A DNA stretch of 64,000 nt, taken from the NCBI RefSeq assembly GCF_900996245.1, contig NZ_CAAJGK010000046.1, positions 1 through 64,000 on the forward strand. Reading direction: 5' to 3'. This document shows positions 42,464-51,763 of the stretch, piece after piece. Numbering within the stretch: position 1 is the first letter of the stretch; every line of letters starts with the position of its first letter. The stretch is from Paraburkholderia sp. BCC1886. Its GTDB lineage: Bacteria > Pseudomonadota > Gammaproteobacteria > Burkholderiales > Burkholderiaceae. The notes below the pieces were generated by a model, which was given only the letters and a program-made list of their open reading frames with translations, did not search any database and was not told the origin of the DNA. The translations under genes were made by a program, and so were the position numbers.

Positions 42464-43228
42464 CTATCCGTAAGTCGCTCCGTAGTTCTCGAGGATATAG
42501 TCGGCGTCCTTGTTGCCGCGACCTGAAAGGTTGACCAGAATCTTTTATGATGGCCGCTGAGCCGCAAGACGGATCGCAAAGGCGAGCGCGTGCGAGCTTT
42601 ATAGTGCCGGGGTGATCCCCTCGTTTCGGGTGATCTGGAGAAAGGTTCTGATTGCTTCGTCGTTGGTGACGGTACTCACGCAGAGACGGCCGGAGTCATG
42701 AAGCATTGCAATCTCCGGCCCGACACCAGGATAGACCAGACCCGATGCGATGGAAGAAACCGCTGCAGCCACGCCGTCCTTGTCCTGCAGGACGACGGAG
42801 CGCGCACCATGCAGAGTTCCGATTCTGCCGAATGAAAGGGTTGCTGCGTGTCCGGAAGAGCACCCCTTGTTATGGAAAGGAACTGCTCTCGGCCTTCCTT
42901 CCCGACTACGGATTGAAAGTCCCGCACGAGCATTGGAAACGGATGAGGTCCGATGGCCGAAGCAATAGCATAAAGCGCACGATCCCGCTGCTCGACATAA
43001 GCGTTCAACGCCGAGTCACTCGCCTCCTTGAGTGCGGATTGGCCGGCGCTTGCCACCACTACCGTGGCACTCAGTAGTTGCATGCGGCCGACATTGAAAC
43101 GCTGCTTCTGAACGTCGAGCAACTGCGACACCGTGTTGTCCCGCACCGGTTTCGGCAATCAGCTTTTTCTTGCCCATCTTCCTCGCAAGAAGCGCAAATC
43201 CAACGCAATGATTGATTTTGTGGGCAGC
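42464..43228 (-). pseudogene. Decayed trpB-like gene (tryptophan synthase beta family)
   Basis: Pieces of a tryptophan synthase beta chain can be read in order on the - strand: [36 protein letters not shown], then in another frame ALNAYVEQRDRALYAIASAIGPHPFPMLVRDFQSVVGKEGREQ, then back in the first frame SGLVYPGVGPEIAMLHDSGR and FLQITRNEGITPAL. Two in-frame TAA codons follow (one at 42599-42601, exactly where ALESSHALA would need Glu) before NLSGRGNKDADYI and a final TAG at 42464-42466. There are at least two frameshifts, and the N-terminal third, including the PLP-lysine region start, is missing. It is not functional. No trpA or trpF lies nearby, so it was probably a stray TrpB paralogue. Confidence 0.8.
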
Positions 43229-43594
43229 CCTGATAGGAAAGCACGTCATTTAACGCGCTGCCCGTATCGCTGGCTAATCCCGGAGCAATTTTCGGAATAG
43301 TACACGTTGAGAGACCGCCGCGAACTGGATAACAGAACCACTGGACCTGTGAGGAGCAGAGGCGGAAACAATTCAGATTGTTATCCTCTCCATGCTGCAC
43401 GTTGGCACATGGTCGTTCAAACAACTTCCGGCTTTCTCACTGCGAATTTTCCTGTCCAGGCGGATCCACATGCAGGATGAGTGACTCACGGTCACTACCT
43501 TCTTCGACAAAATCAGCCAGTCAGGCGAACAGCACCCTTTCTCGCGGCGGGTTTCCGGCCGGAAGCCGGGGGCGCATGCGCATCAGGCCACCTT
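43229..43594. other. Spacer between the trpB remnant and a LysR gene
   Basis: About 365 bp with no recognisable gene; possibly further decayed trpB 5' sequence, but I could not align it. Confidence 0.4.
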
Positions 43595-44503
43595 TCAGGC
43601 CATTGCGGCTGGATCGCGGTTCGCTTCGAGATGTTCGACGAGCGCGCGCGCCGCGGACGGCAGATTCAGGCGGTCGCGCACCATGATGCAGATGAGCGGA
43701 CGCGCCCATGAATCTGTGAGCGGGACAAAGCGCAGGTTGTAGGCAGGCCCATACGTTCTCGCCAGGAACGACGGCACAATGCCAATGCCCATGCCGAGCC
43801 CGATCATGTGACACACGCCATCGAAGCCGCGCACCCTGATACGCGTGTTCTTGGTGAGCGAGCTCTGCTTGGCCGCGTAATCGAGTAGCTGGGTCAGCGC
43901 GCTCGACTGGTTCTGTTCGACGTGTTCGTAGGCCAGAGTTTCCTCATACCGCAGCGCATCACGCTGCGCGAGCGCGTGACCGTCAGGCACTGCGGCGGCC
44001 AGGTCGTAGCGCTTGAACGGGATCAGTTGCAGCTGATCGTGAACGAACAGGTTCGGCCCGAGACCGACGTCGGCGCGGCCTTCGATTACGTCGCGCACGA
44101 TCACCGGCGTTTCGTGTTCTTCGAGTTCCAGCTTGATATCTGAATGGCGTGCCATAAAGGCCTGAATTTCGGCCGGCACCCCTGCGGCGAGCGCCGAAGC
44201 ACTCACACGTACCCGAACATGTCCGCGGACGCCCTTCGCGTATTCGGACATCTCAGCCTGCATCTGGTCGAGCGCCTGCACCACCAGCCGGGCGTGATGC
44301 ACCATCGCGTCGCCAGCGGGGGTCAGGCGAATGCCCTTCTGACTGCGCTCCACCAGTTCCAGGCCGACCGACGCTTCGAGCTCCTGCAGCCGCTTGCTTA
44401 CCGCCGATGCAACCATGTGCTCGCGTGCCGCAGCTCGGGCAATGCTGCCCTCTTCGGCGATGGTCAGAAAAATCCGGGCGGAACGAATATCAAGTTGTCG
44501 CAT
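43595..44503 (-). CDS. LysR-family transcriptional regulator of the HMG-CoA lyase operon
   Basis: A 302-residue LysR protein. HTH residues about 1-60 (LDIRSARIFLTIAEEGSIARAAAREHMVASAVSKRLQELEASVGLELVERS split over this span), effector-binding domain about 90-295. The ATG at 44503 begins MRQLDIRS, the usual family start; the frame stays open upstream but that part overlaps the divergent operon. It lies divergent to HMG-CoA lyase with a 151-bp spacer and is the natural regulator of that operon. A short inverted repeat AGAGGG/CCCTCT at 44521-44535 sits in the spacer and might be part of its site. Confidence 0.9.
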   Translation of the reverse strand: MRQLDIRSARIFLTIAEEGSIARAAAREHMVASAVSKRLQELEASVGLELVERSQKGIRLTPAGDAMVHHARLVVQALDQMQAEMSEYAKGVRGHVRVRVSASALAAGVPAEIQAFMARHSDIKLELEEHETPVIVRDVIEGRADVGLGPNLFVHDQLQLIPFKRYDLAAAVPDGHALAQRDALRYEETLAYEHVEQNQSSALTQLLDYAAKQSSLTKNTRIRVRGFDGVCHMIGLGMGIGIVPSFLARTYGPAYNLRFVPLTDSWARPLICIMVRDRLNLPSAARALVEHLEANRDPAAMA

Positions 44504-44654
44504 CGAGCCATCGCATTTCGAGAGGGGGTCCCTCTTCATTGATCGCTTTTTGTCATACGGCGAAGGGGCCATGATAACCAACATACACCCAGCCGCAAAG
44601 CGCGGCCCAAACGAGAAGCCCTGCTCATGCGGGGTACAGCCGGAGACAGCCCTC

Positions 44655-45629
44655 ATGAACAGCCGCGATCGCGCCTCGCCACGTCCCTTCGTTACCGTGA
44701 CCGAAGTCGGCACGCGCGACGGTCTACAGATCGAAAGCACGTATATTCCCGCTGCCCGCAAGATCGAAATGATCGACCGGATGATTGCGGCCGGCATGAC
44801 CAGCATTGAGGTGACATCGTTCGTCTCGCCTAAAGCCGTGCCGCAACTGCAGGACGCCGAGGAAGTGCTGGCCGGCATCACGCGCCGCCCGGACACCCGG
44901 CTTTCGGCGCTCGTGCCGAACCTGCGTGCAGCACAGCGCGCAATGCGCACATCAGTCGACGCAGCAGTGCTGCTGTGCTCGGCGTCGAACACGCACAACC
45001 ACAAAAACCTGAACCGCACTGTCGACGAATCGCTCGCCGGTTTGCCGGAAATCGCCGCATGTCTGAGCGAATCCGTCGATGGACGTGCGCCGAAGATGCT
45101 GATCGGCGCCATCGCGACGACCTTCGGTTGCCCGTTCGAAGGCGATATCGCAGTCGACGACGTGTTGAAGATCGCGCGTGCCTATGTCGCTGCCGGCGTG
45201 ACCGAGATCACGTTGTCCGACACCACCGGCATGGCCACGCCGCTGAATATCCGCAGCATGGTGCGGTCCATGCGCGATGCCGTGCCCCCGCAAGTCGAAC
45301 TGGCGCTGCATCTGCATAATACGCGAGGCATCGGTCTCGCCAACGTGATAGTCGGGCTCGAGGAAGGTATCCGCCGCTTCGATTCGTCAGTGGGTGGGCT
45401 CGGCGGCTGTCCGTTCGCGCCCGGTGCGACAGGCAATATCTGCACCGAAGACCTGCTGTTCCTGCTCGATGAGTCCGGCTTCGACACCGGCGTCGATCTC
45501 GAAGCGGCGATCGCCGTCGCGCACGAAATGGAGGCATCGCTCGGCAAGCGGCTGGTCGGCCAGGTGATGCGCGCCGGTCCGCGCCTGAACCTGCACGCTG
45601 CTGACACCGTCGCAACGGCAGCGGGGTAA
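44655..45629 (+). CDS. Hydroxymethylglutaryl-CoA lyase family protein
   Basis: A 324-residue HMGL-like enzyme (TIM barrel, divalent metal). It retains TEVGTRDGLQIE (residues about 15-26), SFVSPKAVPQ, LSDTTGMATP, the HLHN metal ligands and the signature GGLGGCPFAPGATGN with the catalytic Cys. The family cleaves 3-hydroxy-3-methylglutaryl-CoA to acetyl-CoA and acetoacetate, with relatives acting on similar tertiary 3-hydroxyacyl-CoAs. GGAGA precedes the ATG at 44655 by 8 bp. The CoA-transferase gene follows after 4 bp, so the substrate is probably activated by that protein rather than made from leucine. Confidence 0.9.
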   Translation: MNSRDRASPRPFVTVTEVGTRDGLQIESTYIPAARKIEMIDRMIAAGMTSIEVTSFVSPKAVPQLQDAEEVLAGITRRPDTRLSALVPNLRAAQRAMRTSVDAAVLLCSASNTHNHKNLNRTVDESLAGLPEIAACLSESVDGRAPKMLIGAIATTFGCPFEGDIAVDDVLKIARAYVAAGVTEITLSDTTGMATPLNIRSMVRSMRDAVPPQVELALHLHNTRGIGLANVIVGLEEGIRRFDSSVGGLGGCPFAPGATGNICTEDLLFLLDESGFDTGVDLEAAIAVAHEMEASLGKRLVGQVMRAGPRLNLHAADTVATAAG

Positions 45630-45633
45630 GCCC

Positions 45634-46836
45634 ATGACCGTATCCGGTACGCTGCCGCTCTCGGGCATCAAGGTCGTCGACCTGACCCGCATCCTGTCGG
45701 GCCCGTTCTGCACAATGCTGCTCGGCGACATGGGCGCCGACGTGGTAAAGATCGAGTCGCCCGGCGAAGGTGATCCGATCCGCCGTCAGGGCACAATCAT
45801 CAAAGGACTGTCGACATACTTCGCCTCGTTTAATCGCAACAAACGCTCGATGGCACTCGACCTGCGCAGCGACGAAGGCAAACAGGTGCTAGCGGCACTA
45901 CTCGAAAAAGCCGATGTGCTGGTCGAGAACTTCCGGCCCGGCGTGCTCGACGCAATGGGCTTCGACGTGGCGCGGCTCGATGCGCTGAATCCGCGCCTCG
46001 TGGTCGCGTCGATCAATGGCTATGGATCGAGCGGCCCGTACGCGCAACGTCCGGCTTTCGATTTCATCGCACAGGCGATGAGCGGTTTCATGAGCCTGAA
46101 CGGTAGCGAAGGCGACACACCGATCCGCACCGGCATTCCTGCCTGCGATCTCGTTGCCGGTCTCTACGCGGCGTTTGGCATCGTCAACGCACTGCGCGCT
46201 CGGGATTTGACTGGTCGTGGCCAGCGCGTTGAGGCGGCCATGGTCGATTCGATCATGAGTCTCTTCGCGTGGTACGCGTCCGATCATCTCGCCACCGGCG
46301 AAGCCGCTGTGCGCAGCGGCAACGACCATCCGATCACCGCACCGTACGGTCAGTTCACCGCGAGTGACGGCGAGATCGCTGTTGCGCCGAGCACGGAAGC
46401 CGTGCTCGAGCGCTTTCTCGCGGAAATCGGTCTGGCCGATGTTCGTCATGATCCGCGCTTCACGACCAACACGCTGCGCATGAAGCACCGCGACGAGCTG
46501 AATGCCCTTATCAATACGCGCGTGCTTGCCGATACCCAGGCGAACTGGGTGGAGCGGTTGAATCGCGCAGGCGTTCCATGCGGCATCGTCAAAAATCTCG
46601 CCGAGGCGTTCACCGATCCACAGGTTCTGCACCGGGAAATGGTGCTGCCGGTGGAGCATCCGGGTCACGGCGTGGTGCGTATGCTCGGCTTCCCCGTGAA
46701 GCTGTCGGAAACGCCGTGCCGCGTGCGCCATCCCGCTCCCGGCCACGGCGAGCATACCGCACAGATCGTAGAAGACTGGCAACTGTCATGCGGCGAACTG
46801 CTGGCCCGCCAGCAACCCGAAACGACCGCCCCGTAA
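45634..46836 (+). CDS. CaiB/BaiF-family (type III) CoA-transferase
   Basis: A 400-residue class III CoA-transferase. N-terminal LPLSGIKVVDLTRILSGPFCTMLLGDMGADVVKIESP (split over residues 6-42), VLVENFRPGV, and the catalytic Asp in GIPACDLVAGLYAAFG (about residue 171) are intact. The enzyme moves CoA between carboxylic acids, for example from succinyl-CoA. Human SUGCT, a succinate-hydroxymethylglutarate CoA-transferase, belongs to the same family, which fits its position 4 bp after an HMG-CoA lyase gene. The actual acid is not known. Confidence 0.92.
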   Translation: MTVSGTLPLSGIKVVDLTRILSGPFCTMLLGDMGADVVKIESPGEGDPIRRQGTIIKGLSTYFASFNRNKRSMALDLRSDEGKQVLAALLEKADVLVENFRPGVLDAMGFDVARLDALNPRLVVASINGYGSSGPYAQRPAFDFIAQAMSGFMSLNGSEGDTPIRTGIPACDLVAGLYAAFGIVNALRARDLTGRGQRVEAAMVDSIMSLFAWYASDHLATGEAAVRSGNDHPITAPYGQFTASDGEIAVAPSTEAVLERFLAEIGLADVRHDPRFTTNTLRMKHRDELNALINTRVLADTQANWVERLNRAGVPCGIVKNLAEAFTDPQVLHREMVLPVEHPGHGVVRMLGFPVKLSETPCRVRHPAPGHGEHTAQIVEDWQLSCGELLARQQPETTAP

Positions 46837-46851
46837 TCCGGAGAACTTTGC

Positions 46852-47658
46852 ATGCTGCGCTTCTCGGCCAATCTGTCGACCCTGTTTCAGAACCTGCCCC
46901 TCGTGGCCCGCTTCGAAGCCGCGGCGCGCGCCGGCTTCGAAGCAGTCGAACTGTGGTTTCCGTATGAAATACCCGTTGCCGACATGCGCGCCCTGTTGGC
47001 CACGCACAAACTGCGCTGCCTGGGCATCAACACGCCGGCTGGCGACGTGAAAAGCGGTGATTGGGGTCTCGCGGCCGACCCCGCCCGCCGTTCGGAATTC
47101 GAGGCGAGCGTCGACGAGGCCTTCGCCTATGCCGAAGGGATCGGCTGTCCGTGCGTTCATGTAATGGCCGGCCAGCCTCCAGCCGACACCGCTCAGGACA
47201 GGCGCGATGCTGCCTGGAAACACTATGTCAGCTGTATCGCGAGTGCGAGCGCAAAAGCGCAACGGCACGGCGTGACGGTGATGATCGAGCCACTTAACGC
47301 GATTGATCGTCCGCACTATCTGCTCAACACGCAGGCGCAGGCACTGGATGTGATCCGCACCGTCGCGCAGCCGAACGTGAAAATCATGCTGGACCTGTAT
47401 CACCTGCAGCGCGGCGAGGGCAATCTGATCGAGCGGATGAAGACGTCGCTGCCGTATGCCGCCCACGTGCAGATTGCCGATAACCCCGGCCGCCATGAAC
47501 CGGGCACCGGCGAAATCCGCTTCGATGCCGTGTTCGCCACGATCGAGGCAAGTGGCTATGCCGGCCATATCGGCTGTGAATATCTGCCTTCGGCTGCGAC
47601 GCTCGACAGTCTCGGCTGGCTGGATGCGATCCAGCCGAAAGCAGATCGCGCCGCCTGA
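46852..47658 (+). CDS. Hydroxypyruvate isomerase (Hyi)-like TIM-barrel protein
   Basis: A 268-residue member of the xylose isomerase-like TIM-barrel family closest to hydroxypyruvate isomerase: FSANLSTLFQNLPLVARFEAAARAGFEAVELWFPYE at the start, GINTPAGD, VMAGQ, MIEPLNAIDRPHY with the metal Glu, LDLYHLQRGEGNL, and HVQIADNPGRHEPGTGEI, with Glu in GCEYLP near the end. It would isomerise a small hydroxy-oxo acid or sugar acid. It follows the CoA-transferase by 15 bp. Related proteins with other activities (OtnI, IolE) cannot be excluded. Confidence 0.85.
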   Translation: MLRFSANLSTLFQNLPLVARFEAAARAGFEAVELWFPYEIPVADMRALLATHKLRCLGINTPAGDVKSGDWGLAADPARRSEFEASVDEAFAYAEGIGCPCVHVMAGQPPADTAQDRRDAAWKHYVSCIASASAKAQRHGVTVMIEPLNAIDRPHYLLNTQAQALDVIRTVAQPNVKIMLDLYHLQRGEGNLIERMKTSLPYAAHVQIADNPGRHEPGTGEIRFDAVFATIEASGYAGHIGCEYLPSAATLDSLGWLDAIQPKADRAA

Positions 47659-47713
47659 CAAAATTGCCGACAAAAGTCGCCGACACATGACCACAACACC
47701 GGAGACGATCACG

Positions 47714-48730
47714 ATGCCTTATCCACTGTCTCGCAACTTTCAGATCGCATTCGACGATTTGCGCATCGTCGCCCGTGGTCTGACCCGTCCCGAATGCTTG
47801 CTCGCTCTCGCCGACGGCCGGCTCGTCGCGGCCAATGGAAGAGGCGGCTATTCGGTGATCGATCCAGATGGCGGTGTTACACACGTGCTGGCGCAAACCG
47901 ACGGCAACCGCCAATACTTGCCTAACGGCATCGCGCTCGCGTCGACCGGCCATGTGCTGTTCGCCGATCTTGGCACGCAGGTCGGCGGCCTTTTCTCGCT
48001 CGATGGCGACGGTCTGCTCGAAACGGTACTCGGTACGCTCGACGGAGAGCCGCTGCCGCCGAGCAATTTCCTCGTCAATGATCGCGACGGACGGCTTTGG
48101 TTCACGATCAGCACGCGCCGCCTTCCGCGCACCGCGGCGTGGAGCCACGATGTTGCCGACGGTTATATTGCGGTGCTCGACGAGCGTGGCGCGCGGATCG
48201 TCGCGGATGGTCTCGGCTATACAAACGAAATAGCCTTTTCGCCCGACGGCCAATGGGTGTATGTCAACGAAACCTATAACCAGCGCACGAGTCGTTTTCC
48301 GCTGCGCACTGGTGCCACGCTCGGCCCGAAGGAAGTGGTCGCGCAATACGACAGCGCGGATTTCCCCGATGGACTCACGTTCGACGCGCACGGCGGCGCG
48401 TGGATCACCTGCATTGGCAGCAACCGGCTAATTGTGCTGCGCCCGGATGGCGAGCGTCAGGTCGTTCTCGCCGATACCGACACCGATTACGCGCGGCAGC
48501 TAGGCGAGAAGCTGCGCAGCAACACGCTCACGCAACGCGACATGAGCACGGCAGGCCGCTCACGTCTCGGGAATATCTCGAGCCTCGCCTTCGGCGGAGC
48601 GAATCTGCGGACGGCCTATCTAGGCTGTCTGCTGGACGACTGCATACGGGTATTCGAGAGCCCCATCGCAGGCCTCGAGCCCGTGCACTGGCGTCGAAAT
48701 TTGCAGGTGCCCATCGCTTCACAACGGTAG
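47714..48730 (+). CDS. SMP-30/gluconolactonase-family protein
   Basis: A 338-residue six-bladed beta-propeller of the SMP-30/lactonase family, with LPNGIALASTGHVLFADLG, FLVNDRDGRLWFTIS (metal Asn/Asp region), YTNEIAFSPDGQWVYVNETYNQ and DGLTFDAHGGAWITC. These proteins hydrolyse sugar-type lactones using a divalent metal. GGAGA lies 9 bp before the ATG at 47714; an ATG at 47687 is in frame. It follows the Hyi-like gene by 55 bp and fits a sugar-acid or hydroxy-acid pathway in which a lactone is opened. Confidence 0.87.
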   Translation: MPYPLSRNFQIAFDDLRIVARGLTRPECLLALADGRLVAANGRGGYSVIDPDGGVTHVLAQTDGNRQYLPNGIALASTGHVLFADLGTQVGGLFSLDGDGLLETVLGTLDGEPLPPSNFLVNDRDGRLWFTISTRRLPRTAAWSHDVADGYIAVLDERGARIVADGLGYTNEIAFSPDGQWVYVNETYNQRTSRFPLRTGATLGPKEVVAQYDSADFPDGLTFDAHGGAWITCIGSNRLIVLRPDGERQVVLADTDTDYARQLGEKLRSNTLTQRDMSTAGRSRLGNISSLAFGGANLRTAYLGCLLDDCIRVFESPIAGLEPVHWRRNLQVPIASQR

Positions 48731-48784
48731 CGTGCTCGCGGCAGCATTGCCGACAATGCACTTATAAAACGATACGGAGACCTT

Positions 48785-50065
48785 ATGCAACTCGCTCATG
48801 AAAGCACGACGGTCGGTAACTCAAGATGGCGTCGCGTCGGGCTGATCGTTTTTGTCAGTTATCTCGTCGCCTTTGCGGACCGCTCGAATATTGGCGTGGC
48901 CGCGCCGCTGATCGCGCACGATCTCGGGCTCGATCTGCGCATCATCGGCACGCTGCTGTCGGCGTTTTTCTGGGGCTACGTACTCACGCAGATTCCAGGA
49001 GGATGGATCGCGCAGCGAATCGGACCGACGCGCGTGGTGGGATGCGCGCTGATCGTCACCGGCATCGCGGCCTGCCTGACTGGCCTCATTACCGATCTGA
49101 AGGCTCTGCTCGCCGTGCGCGTAGTCCTGGGCATCGCCGAGGGCGTAATCTGGCCATCGTTCGCCGTGCTCTTCGTGCGCTGGTTTCCCGGCAACGAGCG
49201 CGGTCGCGCGGTGAGCGTCGCGCAGTTCGCGATGCCGGCCTCGTCGATCCTGATGGCGCCTATCGCTGGCTGGCTAATCGACAAGGTACACTGGCAAGCC
49301 ATGTTCGTGTTGCAAGGCCTACCTGCCATCGCGATGGGAATCGTCTTTATGTGGCTGATTTCGGACGATCCCGCCACCGACCGGCGCATCGGCGAAGAAG
49401 AACGTCAGTTCATCATGCGTCACCGTAACGTGGATACGAGCGAAAACGCCAGCTTTGCAACCGTGCTGCGCAGCCCGGTCGTATGGCTGCTTGGCGTTGC
49501 ATCGTTCTGCTGGATCATGACGATCTTCAGCTTCGGCCTTTGGATGCCGAGCCTTATCAAGCAATTTGTGGCGAACGGTTATACGGTGGCGGGTGCCCTC
49601 ACCGCTCTGCCCTTCGTAGCCGGCGCAATCTCGATGTACTTCAACGCGCGCCTGTCAGACCAGTCGACCCTGTCGCGTGGCTGGTTCGTCGCGGTGCCCA
49701 GCGTGATCGCCGGCATCGCGTTGATCGCGCAGCATTACGGACCGCCGACGCTCGGCTACGCCATCGTAATGTTCTGCATTGCCGGCGCCGGCCTCTACTC
49801 GGGGGCGGGAACCTGGTGGAGTTGGGCTATCAGCATGTTCCCGCGCAATCAGGCAGGCGCCGCGATCGGGCTGATGAACATTTTTGCGAGCTTTGGCGGC
49901 ATTGTCGGGCCGATGGCAGTGGGCTACTTTGCGGCGGGGTCGAACGCGGCAAGCAGCTTTTATATCCTCGGCTATGCGCTCTTCGCAGCCGCCGCAGTGA
50001 TGCTCGTGCTGATAGCGCAGAACAGCAGACGCGGCCCGGCAGAAACGGGAGTGGTGTATCGGTGA
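48785..50065 (+). CDS. MFS transporter, anion:cation symporter (ACS) type
   Basis: A 426-residue permease with 12 predicted membrane helices. It has FVSYLVAFADRSNIGVAAPLIAHDLGLD at the start and the conserved loop 2-3 GGWIAQRIGPTRVVG, both typical of the ACS branch (tartrate, glucarate, phthalate permeases). It probably imports the organic acid degraded by the HMG-CoA lyase operon, in which it is last. It follows the lactonase gene by 54 bp. The next 230 bp (50066-50298) hold no gene I can support. Confidence 0.9.
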   Translation: MQLAHESTTVGNSRWRRVGLIVFVSYLVAFADRSNIGVAAPLIAHDLGLDLRIIGTLLSAFFWGYVLTQIPGGWIAQRIGPTRVVGCALIVTGIAACLTGLITDLKALLAVRVVLGIAEGVIWPSFAVLFVRWFPGNERGRAVSVAQFAMPASSILMAPIAGWLIDKVHWQAMFVLQGLPAIAMGIVFMWLISDDPATDRRIGEEERQFIMRHRNVDTSENASFATVLRSPVVWLLGVASFCWIMTIFSFGLWMPSLIKQFVANGYTVAGALTALPFVAGAISMYFNARLSDQSTLSRGWFVAVPSVIAGIALIAQHYGPPTLGYAIVMFCIAGAGLYSGAGTWWSWAISMFPRNQAGAAIGLMNIFASFGGIVGPMAVGYFAAGSNAASSFYILGYALFAAAAVMLVLIAQNSRRGPAETGVVYR

Positions 50066-50298
50066 AGGGGATCGACACCGCGGGGTTGTTGTGCCGGACG
50101 GCTTTCTGGGCCAGCGCCCTCCGTGCCTTATCGCATGCACCGTGGTGTCGGCGCACTGGTGTGACTGGCCGGGTAGAAGGAAAACATCAGCAACAGGGCG
50201 CTCGTCGGTGCAGTAACGAGGTTGTCGACTATATTGCCCGCACCGTCGATTGTCTCCTCCTGGCGGGCGCCGGTCTCACGCAATCGACAGCGGCAAAA

Positions 50299-51030
50299 CT
50301 ATTCCGCCAGGAATCGTTTGATCGCCGCTGAAAAGGCGACGTCATCGTCCAGCATCATCAGATGGCCACAGTTGGCCAGCGTGTGATCTCCAGCGCATTT
50401 TTCCAGTGCCCAGTCTGGTACGTTCCAGCCTTCGCGGGAGTGCTCACCGGACAGTAAATACACCGGATGCCGGTCGAAAACCTTTTCGAGTAACGTAGGG
50501 TAGTCATCATTGCCCGTTGTTGTGACAACCGACTTGCCCATCGCACGAAGCGTGGACGCTGGCTGGTGGGCAAGCCAGCGGGCCGCGATCGGACCTAGAT
50601 GCGGCGCTGGCGCGGTAACGGAACTGCTGATCCAGGCTAATGGATCAGCACGAAAATCTTCCATCATTGCGTCAGCCTCGCTCTGGCTCATCCGTCCTAC
50701 CGATGCTGACCAGAACGCATCGCCCAATGTGAAGTTCCCTTCGATATTCACGATCCTGCGGACGTACTCCGGATAGGCGTCGGCGAACAGCATAGCGATC
50801 GCACCGCCAACCGAATGACCAACCACGTCAACGGGTCCATTTCCAAAGCGGGCGTCTACGAACGATCGCAGATGTTCGACTTGACTGGGTAGGGATATGG
50901 CATCGAATGGAACGTCTCGGTGCTCGCCGTACCCAAGCAGATCGGGGGCTGCGTGAGGCAACTCGTAGCCAGTGATGTCCAGAGTGCCGATGAAGCCGTG
51001 AACGAATACGACGGGAGAAGTGTGGCTCAT
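50299..51030 (-). CDS. Alpha/beta-hydrolase fold protein
   Basis: A 243-residue hydrolase: VVFVHGFIGT (oxyanion region), GHSVGGAIAML with the nucleophilic Ser (about residue 74), and a C-terminal ANCGHLMMLDD with the catalytic His. The cap region is short. It could be an esterase, lactonase or C-C hydrolase; no neighbour points to one. It faces the end of the MFS operon. ATG at 51030 (MSHTSP) is chosen over an upstream in-frame start that would add 17 residues. Confidence 0.82.
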   Translation of the reverse strand: MSHTSPVVFVHGFIGTLDITGYELPHAAPDLLGYGEHRDVPFDAISLPSQVEHLRSFVDARFGNGPVDVVGHSVGGAIAMLFADAYPEYVRRIVNIEGNFTLGDAFWSASVGRMSQSEADAMMEDFRADPLAWISSSVTAPAPHLGPIAARWLAHQPASTLRAMGKSVVTTTGNDDYPTLLEKVFDRHPVYLLSGEHSREGWNVPDWALEKCAGDHTLANCGHLMMLDDDVAFSAAIKRFLAE

Positions 51031-51247
51031 GTTTAGGCGGGAACCGTTAAGGTCTCTAGGGCTGTATCCGTGACCGTACACTGTAGGCGGTCGCCCCGGG
51101 AATTGTCACCGAACTTGACCACCGTGTCGAACGTCCGTTGTTGGCCGACATTCCTCGGGCAAAGATAAAATTTTAGCATCGCTACTGCATCGCCGTGCGC
51201 AACCGGGCGCCGCGCCGGTTCCTTTCAGCACGCGTCACAATGGCTGC

Positions 51248-51612
51248 GTGTCCGCCGCATCAGCCGCCAGATATCACCACATCGCCAGGCAAAACCCTGC
51301 GAAGAGCGTCGAGTACAACCGCGGTGCGTATCTCGTGGAAGGCTCCGGCCATTGCGCGGCTTGCCATACCGGCAAGAATTTTCTCGGCGGCGACAGCTCG
51401 CAGTTCGTACAGGGCGGCGACGGTCCGCAGACCGAGACGAACCGACCGGCGCCGGCATGCCGCGCTTCGACTGGAAGCTCTCGGACGACGAGGTAGCCGC
51501 CGTGCTGACCTATATCCGCAATACGTGGAACAATGCTGCGCCGGCTGTCGATAGCGCCACGGTCCAGAAGGCGCGCAGTCAGCTCGGCGCGCAGGCGTGG
51601 ATCGGGAACTGA
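51248..51612 (+). pseudogene. Fragment of a membrane-dehydrogenase cytochrome c subunit
   Basis: Two pieces of a di/tri-heme cytochrome c (the electron-transfer subunit of alcohol/gluconate-type dehydrogenases) are present in different frames. The first has SVEYNRGAYLVEGSGHCAACHTGKNFLGGD split over residues 18-48, with an intact CAACH heme motif. The second has GAGMPRFDWKLSDDEVAAVLTYIRNTWNNAAP, the usual C-terminus. A segment of probably 80 or more residues and the correct frame between them are missing, as is everything upstream. Non-functional remnant next to the OprB porin. Confidence 0.75.
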
Positions 51613-51763
51613 AACCGACACCGCATTGCTTTGCGCCAATCCGGCCGGCACGTTTAATCACGTGCCGGCCGGGTCAAATTCACGGACGTCTTTCGTCTTC
51701 GATCATCCGATTCTTCGTAGCCGGCGCGCCGGCTGCACGCTCTCCTGCGAGTCGAGCTCTACC

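Noticed and set aside
44521..44535. AGAGGG/CCCTCT inverted repeat as a LysR operator
   Set aside because: Only 6 bp per arm and no T-N11-A pattern; mentioned in the regulator entry but not called as a site.
43595..45112. LysR gene read as a 505-codon protein with a 200-residue extra N-terminus
   Set aside because: The extension overlaps the divergent HMG-CoA lyase gene; the family starts at MRQLDIRS at 44503.
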